Assembly (NCBI GenBank): GCA_030549205.1
Contig: JAUKTV010000025.1
Coordinates: 62,001-126,000 of the forward strand
Direction of reading: 5' to 3'
Length of the DNA stretch: 64,000 nucleotides
Origin: Apiosordaria backusii
Taxonomy: Eukaryota; Ascomycota; Sordariomycetes; Sordariales; Lasiosphaeriaceae
This document shows, in pieces, positions 57,752-64,000 of the stretch (position 1 is the stretch's first letter; each line of letters opens with the position of its first letter). Position numbers and translations under genes: made by a program. The notes beneath the pieces are model-generated. The model saw only the letters and a program-made list of their open reading frames with translations. It was not told where the DNA came from and made no database searches.

Positions 57752-59870
57752 TCAGTTTACAATTGCGCTCCACTGTATCCTAATGGCACTTTCAGAATTG
57801 ATATCAACCCTTCTAACTTTCTTCAACCTCACAGCAACCTCCAGTCCAAAGCCAACCTTTTTGACCACCCTGTCTTTTGGCCGCTTGTTGCTCAGACTGT
57901 GGTGAGGATCCCCCACTCCTTCTCCGTTGGCACCGATGCTGTGTCTCGGATGCGAAATCGTTGTCGTACTGGCACCTTGGCCGGGATGATGATAGGCCCC
58001 GCAGGCAAATTGTATATACTTGAGCGCATTTACCTCGTTCCATTTTCCATTCCGGACCAGGACTCCCCATTTCGTCTGAAACTCAACATCACTCAATGAA
58101 ATCACGTCGCACCACCCGTTGCCTATTACAATCCCGAACGCGTTGTCGCTCTGATCTGATGGTTGTGAAGCGGACAGCTCAAAGGCAAATAACCTAACGC
58201 TGTATGGGGGGAGCTCAAAGGGTTGAAACAAGCTGGCGGCGGTGAATTTCCGCGGGACTTCGTAGTGCCCATGGCCGGGGCCGGAGCCGACGGCGTGCGA
58301 GTGGCAAGACGTTATCCTCCAGGCTGGTTTGGTGCTATCACCAGATCGCAAGGCGGGCGGCTTGTCCAGGATGTACAAGTTTTTGGACAGGGAGGAAATT
58401 CGGTGGTTGAGGTTGCTGAGGGAGTCGTCGAGAGAAGCGGTGGAGAGATAGATGGTCTGCCGGGAAAATTGCGCCAGTTCGGCTGGATTGTCCAGAAGGA
58501 CGAAAGCGCTGTCGGGGTCGTCGGAGCCGGTGTAGACATTAGATGCGGACGAGTACGAACCTTTGAGCTCCGGGCGGATGACGAGGCAAACAGGGAGCAA
58601 AGGGTCGTTGGTATTGGAAGTGCGGGACGTTTTGCAGTTGATATAAGCGTGAAATTCACCGCTATTGACTGGGGTAGTACCGTTGCGACCGCCCTGAGAC
58701 TGGTGGGGGGATCTCCTTGCTGGTCGAAGTAGAAGCGTGACTCGAAGGCCACGACTTGTGATGAGCGGCGGCGTGTCGTCCAGCAAAGCTGGAGAGCCCG
58801 GGTTTGACGTTCCGTAGTCGGTGTTGCGGTCAGGAATCAGGCGGGCATAAGTCCACATGCTACGGTTATGTTCCTCGAAATCCATCGGCCCGTCTGCCAG
58901 GGGACGACGAGGATCTCCACTCTTGACCCCTTTCCAGTGGTGCTTATTGCTCAGATATTTGGACAGCCCCCAGGCGAGCATCGTGTAGTCTTCTGTCGTC
59001 TTCATGATTTCTTTTTGGAGCCGGTAAAAGGCTCGCTGGCCCTCTCCGTAGATCAGCGGCATGTGGACCTTGAAGATACCCAGCAAGCAGTAGGCCGCGT
59101 CTTCGACTCGCGTGGTTTGCCTGTTGGCAGCCCATGACATGCGCTCTGCGACGTGGCAGGTGGAGGGGTCGGCACCCTCCAAAACCCAGATGGGAATGCC
59201 GGTAACTTTGGCGATAATGCTCCGCAGCGAATACTTGGTGCCAATCTCCTGCCAGTCGTGGGCGTAGAATTCGACCAATGGTGGCGCAATGAGTTCTTGG
59301 AGAGTCCAGCCTCGAGTGAACCACCGCGAATGTTCAAAGGTCCGAGGCAGTTTGTCATACTCTCTCAAGATGGATGGTATGGTTCGAAACGGGGCCTTGG
59401 GCGGGGAGCCAAACTCCCTTTTTGAGCTCGACACTGACGAGGTCTCTGAAGAGAGCTGGTGCGAAGTCACATCGACTACGACATCGGCCATGTAGGCATA
59501 ACAGATATCACTCTCTGCGTACCATCTGTACATGGAGTTGATGGCTTCGGACAGCTCCGCGCTGCTCGTTTTGTCGATGCTGTCTGCACATCAGATACTG
59601 GTGATGACTGGATGTGACGATCAGTGAGAAATTTTCAACATACCAGCACGTATCAACCCATACATATTCAAAATTATCTTCCCTCGCTCTGGCACAACAT
59701 CCGGCAATCTTGGCGTATCCGGCCTTTTTGCGGAGTGTCGTTTTGGACAGCTGTGAGAGGTCTTGAAAGGTCACCTCGTCGGGACCCCACGTGTGCGAGA
59801 GTATAACATAGGGTGGAATGTGACCGACAAACTCAACGAGCTCTAAGGTGTCTGTCCTCAAAAGCCTCAT
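57752..59870 (-). CDS. HET-domain (heterokaryon incompatibility) protein
   Basis: Exons 59870-59644 and 59579-57752 (intron 64 nt, GTATGT...AGACAG) encode 684 aa. The HET domain begins at the N-terminus: VILSHTWGPDEVTF at 22, WVDTCCIDKTSSAELSEAIN near 72 (the Cys pair is formed across the splice), RWFTRGWTLQELIAP near 162 and AERMSWAANRQTTRVEDAAY. Its C-terminal ~400 residues (LLITSRGLRVTLLLRP to CDVISLSDVEFQTKWG) are the common companion region of this subfamily, with no NACHT or WD repeats. HET proteins trigger cell death after incompatible fusion; this member's partner is unknown. No break is visible. Confidence 0.93.
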
Positions 59871-60205
59871 TTTTCATCCAAACGAGACGGGACGTGGCTG
59901 GTTAACACGGGGGTGGTGGGCGGTGAACTGTGGGGAATGCAAGTCTTGTAGAGACGACTGGACTGGACAGGCAAGCACCATGTGAGACGGCGGTGAAGGG
60001 CGGAGGTGGGTTCAAGTCGAACGGCATCGGCCGATTGGCTGCATGGCCCATCGCGCGAAGACACATGCTCATGCCGATAATGTTCCGACTTTGGGGTATT
60101 AAGCGGTTTGTGCTAGGTACTGAGATGGATGGATAGGCAGGTAGCTGACAGCTCATGTGAAGCAGCGCAATAATATCTGGGGCAAACACAAAAGAGCAAA
60201 GCCAA

Positions 60206-60240
60206 TGCATCAGCCGGGAATCGAACACGGGGCCTATCAA
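60206..60240 (-). pseudogene. tRNA-Gly 3' half fragment
   Basis: The minus strand reads GGCCCCGTGTTCGATTCCCG followed by GCTGATGCA: a T-arm with the B-box GTTCGATTCC and a 3' acceptor strand with discriminator A. It closely resembles the 3' part of fungal tRNA-Gly. The T-stem has one mismatch, and the expected 5' acceptor strand, D-arm (A-box) and Gly anticodon arm are absent upstream. A truncated relic, not a working tRNA. Confidence 0.5.
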
Positions 60241-60365
60241 CGTCTCAAGATATTTCTGAGAGAACACTTGTTTTGGTAATATGCTGCATTAATTATTTAT
60301 TAGCTCGGCCCGGATTCCAAGGCGCGCAGGACGAGGTGACTTGTGACGTCATGGCACCCTCTCCC

Positions 60366-60413
60366 AAACATGGAAGCCACCCAAACATGGAAGCCACCCA
60401 AACATGGAAACCA
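60366..60413. repeat. 17-bp tandem repeat, three copies
   Basis: AAACATGGAAGCCACCC occurs twice exactly, followed by a third diverged copy (AAACATGGAAACCATTC), about 120-165 nt before the ATG at 60530. Confidence 0.85.
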
Positions 60414-60529
60414 TTCCTGGGACGAACTTCTGATGGCGGCATGCGACTCTAATAATAATTAGTATTTCTCCCCCAAGGTGAGGATTGTGCCCGTTTCTCG
60501 TACGCCTTTTTCGCTTTGCAAACTTTGAG

Positions 60530-62731
60530 ATGCAACCCGACAAGCCTTCCCCGACCAACGTTGGGGGTGATGGGGACAATCGCAGTTACTTCAGCGGCGC
60601 CCGCCCAGTTCTCGAAACGCAGCAGCCGACACAAGATTCCAATGCCACGCCCTTGACCCCAATCACAGAGCAACCTCCTCAACATGTCGCTTCGTCCAGA
60701 CTTCCGCCGACACCCGCGCGAAGCGTTGCTTTTCGGCCTCTTGACCGCCAGCAATCAGCGATCCAGCTCCGTCGACTGCGACCGGTCCCCTTGAGTTCCA
60801 GACTTACACCCATCATGACCCACGAGCCGCACACGCAAGCGCAGGACTGGGAGGAGAACAACGCAACCGACAGCGGCAGAGCAGGCGGTCGGCGACGGTC
60901 GAGTTCCGAGCCCCAGCGGCCATCCATGCCAAGAAATACCGAGACAGTTCCCCCGTTATCTTCAGTTCCCGAGAACCCCTCCCCGAGCCCTGCGCAACAG
61001 GATGAGCTACCACATGTAGGGCGATTACACCGGGCCCTCGGTCGGCGAAGACAAACCGTCCTACACCCGCACCAAGTGTCTAGAACTCCAAATGATGATG
61101 ATGTCTATGATTCCAGGGTGGTCGACTTTCTCGATGTCATTGGTGAGCTCTCTTTCTCTCTGATCCCTCCCCTTCATATGAGCATAATCTAACAATCAAA
61201 AGACCCCGAGGTAGCAACCCTATCCTCCATAACCAACATCCAAAACTCCTTGTTTCTGCCCTCGCTAGGAAAGTGGGTGAACCGACGGCCAACATATGAC
61301 CTCTCCCACCTCCCACCAATGCCCGGCGCATTTCCGCCTTCCAAAGAAAGCATCGCCTCTGCTGCCGCAGCTGTTCAAGAAGAACAGCACGGAGAACACG
61401 CAGCACCGCGATCACCAAGCCTTTCATCTGTCCTGGCATCCGAGCCCCAATACGCAATCCTGCCCAACGATGCTTCGCTCCATGGGTGGGGAGAGGAGGA
61501 TGTCAAATTGCTCAACGACTACGTCAGACACATGCTGCATTCTCGGCGGTCAAAGATCAAGCAGAGGTTCAAGGCGTTTGGAAAGTATGTTCGAAGGCCG
61601 CTGGGCTTTTTGATCACACTCTATGCCACTCTTATTACGCTTTTCGGGCTGGCCTGGGTCCTCTTTTTGATTGGGTGGGTCTACGTTGGCGAGAAACAGT
61701 TATATGTCATCGATGTAAGTCGCCACTTTCCAGCCCTCCTTAGCCAAAGCCGCTCTCTGACAGGTTTTTCTTAGATCATCGACTATGTACTTGTGGCCCT
61801 TTTCGGGATAGTGGGTGATGGCATGGCGCCGTTTCGAGCCAAAGACACCTACCACATGTTTTTCGTCGCCAGGTATCACCGGAAAACATGGAGGCGCCGC
61901 AAAAGATTGGCGTTACCTGAGCTAAAGGATCACAATGATCTCCCAACAGGGGAAGACAATCACAGATCGGAGGAGGATCTTGAAGCACAACAAACACAAC
62001 GGCCATCAAGCTCGACAGAAAAGATGACGAAAGAAGAAAAGGACGAATTCGTCCCCGTTCTGTCAGAAAAGCAGCAAGCGCGGCTGGTTCATCACCAGTC
62101 CAAGCTCGCCAAGTCACATACATTTTTCAAACCCCACGAAACTGAAACGCACCACGCCTTCCCCCTGCGATTATTAATCGCCATCGTGTTACTGCTGGAT
62201 CTACATTCTTTGTTACAAATCTCCCTAGGGGCCGTAACATTTGGCATTCCTTCTGAGCGTCGACCGGTTGCAGCCACAACAACGATTCTGTGTTGCTCCA
62301 TCGCCACGAACATCACCGCTGGACTCCTGATTACCATCGGGGACCGTAGAACAAGGAAAAAGGATGTTTTGGAGAGGTTGATGAGGCAGGAAATGACGGG
62401 TGAGGTGATCAAAAAGATTGAGAAGAAAAAGGAAAAGGAAAGAAAACAAGAGGAGGAGCAGAAACACGAGGATGAGGCGGGAGGAAGGGCCAGGAAAAGC
62501 CTCAGTTTAGCACTGCCATGGAAGGAGAGCGCTGGCGAACGGGGAGGAGAGTCGGGAGGTGGTAAGGAAAAGCGAGCTCGGTCTCTGTCGGCTTCCGGAA
62601 CTAAGAGGAGGAAAGAGAGGGAGGAGGTGGGGAGGTTTAGTTCTGAAATCGAGAGCACTCATGGCCGATCGAGCAAGGAAGTACAGGACAATGAAAGGTT
62701 GAGAATACCGGGGGAATTTGAGGCGGACTGA
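60530..62731 (+). CDS. DUF2985-type fungal integral membrane protein
   Basis: Exons 60530-61142, 61203-61714 and 61775-62731 (introns 60 nt each) encode 693 aa. A ~200-aa polar N-terminus precedes VDFLDVIDPEVATLSSITNI. A hydrophobic block at 337-367 (FLITLYATLITLFGLAWVLFL) is followed by DYVLVALFGIVGDGMAPFRA, the soluble core LPELKDHNDLPTGED, two further membrane segments (about 506-533 and 546-566), and a highly charged Lys/Glu tail. This arrangement is typical of the DUF2985 family, whose function is unknown. The assignment is from memory of the motifs. Confidence 0.8.
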
Positions 62732-63558
62732 AGTCAGCGATTCGCAACATCGTCGAGAGCAACCGAGATATATACAATGTACCTTAGTAAGGAATGAGGC
62801 TCAGGGATGCAGGATTACATGATACCCGAACAGAATACTTGGAGAATAATGATAATCACAGACACAGCGCTTTTTCCTTTTTAGAAAAATGCCAAACTTT
62901 ACATGAATGTCCACCGCGATGTCCCACTAAGGTAGGTCACCTAATCTGGTCCTTCTCATGTCAATCATGCTACCCCACGCTCCCCGCTCTGGCTTGGTAT
63001 CCCTCTCACACCATCCATCTCCTACTAAATTCTTCTGTCTCAGATACGCATAGGTATCAAAAATCATATTTATCTTGATCGAACAATCAACAGGAAAATG
63101 CCAAGCGTTACATCTGCAATGCGGCCTTTGCAAAACGGGGCCTCCCAATTACCGCTTCGTGCCTGGAATGGGGGCTGAGGCCAAGACTGCTGATCGGACG
63201 GCCAAGGAGACAGGCCGGGAAGGTGGCGATTATCTCCTACCTACAAAAGGCAGGCCAAAAGGACACGGCATGGTGGTCGGCTATTGCCCCGTCTTACTGG
63301 ACTCGGGCCGTGGAGGTGGTTACACGGGCGAGGCGATGATCAATCTCCAAACGACCTTCCTGTCGTGTTGTTAGCTCGAGGGATAGGGGCCGACTTGAAG
63401 GCAACCCCGATGGTAGGAGAATGGGTCGACGGCGATAAAAGGCTGCTGATATCCCACCGTCTTCCAACTCTTTTGTTAGCACCCGCACACCTTGCAACCC
63501 TTGACCAAGGCAAAGCAAGATCCTCTTTTCAGTCCCGGTATTGGTTTTTCACTTCGAG
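62732..63558. other. Intergenic
   Basis: 830 nt between the membrane protein and the lysozyme gene. No gene recognised. Confidence 0.5.
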
Positions 63559-64000
63559 ATGAGAAGCACAAGTTTTTCTTTGCTTATCGCAGGAGTGACC
63601 GCGAAAGCGTCGGCGTACCTCATCACAGGAGATGTTGTGAACTGTCGCTCCGGCCCAGGAACCAGCTACTCGGTGGTGAAACAATACACACAGGGTCAGG
63701 ATGTCACAATCACCTGTCAGACCGAAGGTACCAACGTCAACGGTGTCACCATCTGGGACAAGACGGCAGACGGCAACTGCTATGTGTCCGACTATTATGT
63801 CCAGACGGGCTCGGATGGTTATGTCACAGGAAGATGCGGGACTTCAAGTTGTCCAGCGCCAAAATCCAACCAGGCAACAGTTGATCTAATTGCCGAGTTT
63901 GAGGGCTTTGAGCCTAACGTTTGTACGTGCTCAATTCTGCCCAAAGGCCATAAAGGCTCGAAAAACGTTTATGATTCTGACTTGTTTGTACAGACATCGA
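63559..64000 (+). CDS. Secreted SH3b plus GH24 lysozyme (partial)
   Basis: Exon 63559-63922 and the first 7 nt of the next (63994-64000) lie in the window; the rest is beyond the edge. Signal peptide MRSTSFSLLIAGVTAKASA. A bacterial-type SH3 (SH3b) domain covers about residues 20-90: DVVNCRSGPGTSYSVVKQY and IWDKTADGNCYVSDYYVQTG, with paired Cys. It is followed by QATVDLIAEFEGFEPNV-YID, the start of a phage-type GH24 lysozyme with catalytic Glu in EGF. Such proteins hydrolyse peptidoglycan and would target bacterial walls. The domain pair is more familiar from bacteria, consistent with old transfer. Confidence 0.8.
   Translation, partial: MRSTSFSLLIAGVTAKASAYLITGDVVNCRSGPGTSYSVVKQYTQGQDVTITCQTEGTNVNGVTIWDKTADGNCYVSDYYVQTGSDGYVTGRCGTSSCPAPKSNQATVDLIAEFEGFEPNVCTCSILPKGHKGSKNVYDSDLFVQTS

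Larger units (their letters stand above)
59871..60529. other. Divergent intergenic region
   Basis: About 660 nt between HET and the DUF2985-type gene. It holds the tRNA-Gly fragment (60206-60240) and the 17-bp tandem repeat (60366-60413). Confidence 0.5.

Overview
The window is nuclear DNA of a filamentous ascomycete, most likely a Sordariomycete. Genes are mostly short-intron or intronless, with introns of about 57-141 nt, GTRNGT-type donors and CTRAC-like branch sites. It carries a HET-domain gene, a plant cell wall-degrading secretome and a VNX1-type vacuolar exchanger. Exon coordinates come from reading splice signals and frame continuity by eye. For split genes, start and end give the outer bounds and the exons are listed in the evidence.

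From 1 to 26.3 kb the genes are mainly housekeeping: a VNX1-type cation/proton exchanger (cut by the window start), proteasome ATPase Rpt6, a rhodanese-PTP tyrosine phosphatase, a long gene-poor stretch with one tentative membrane protein gene, an EDC4/Ge-1-like decapping scaffold, a secreted-type amidase and a PTR2 peptide transporter.

From 27.1 to 45.8 kb lies a dense run of secreted proteins: a Cys-containing small secreted protein, an AA9 lytic polysaccharide monooxygenase, two further small secreted proteins (one apparently without a start codon), a HEFFH metalloprotease, a large Cys-rich protein with repeated modules, a GH7 cellobiohydrolase, a GMC/AA3 oxidoreductase and a PL1 pectate lyase. 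AA9, GH7 and PL1 attack cellulose and pectin, and an AA3 enzyme could supply electrons or H2O2 to the AA9 enzyme. Most of these genes have a clear TATA box 60-120 nt before the ATG, unlike the housekeeping genes.

From 46 to 64 kb there is a minisatellite, a coiled-coil nuclear-type protein, a small single-membrane-span protein, a cytochrome P450, an extraordinary Val/Thr-repeat secreted protein, a HET-domain protein, a tRNA-Gly 3' fragment, a DUF2985-type membrane protein and, cut by the window end, an SH3b plus GH24 lysozyme gene. The Val/Thr-repeat protein, the multi-module Cys-rich protein and the SH3b-GH24 protein are the least conventional items.
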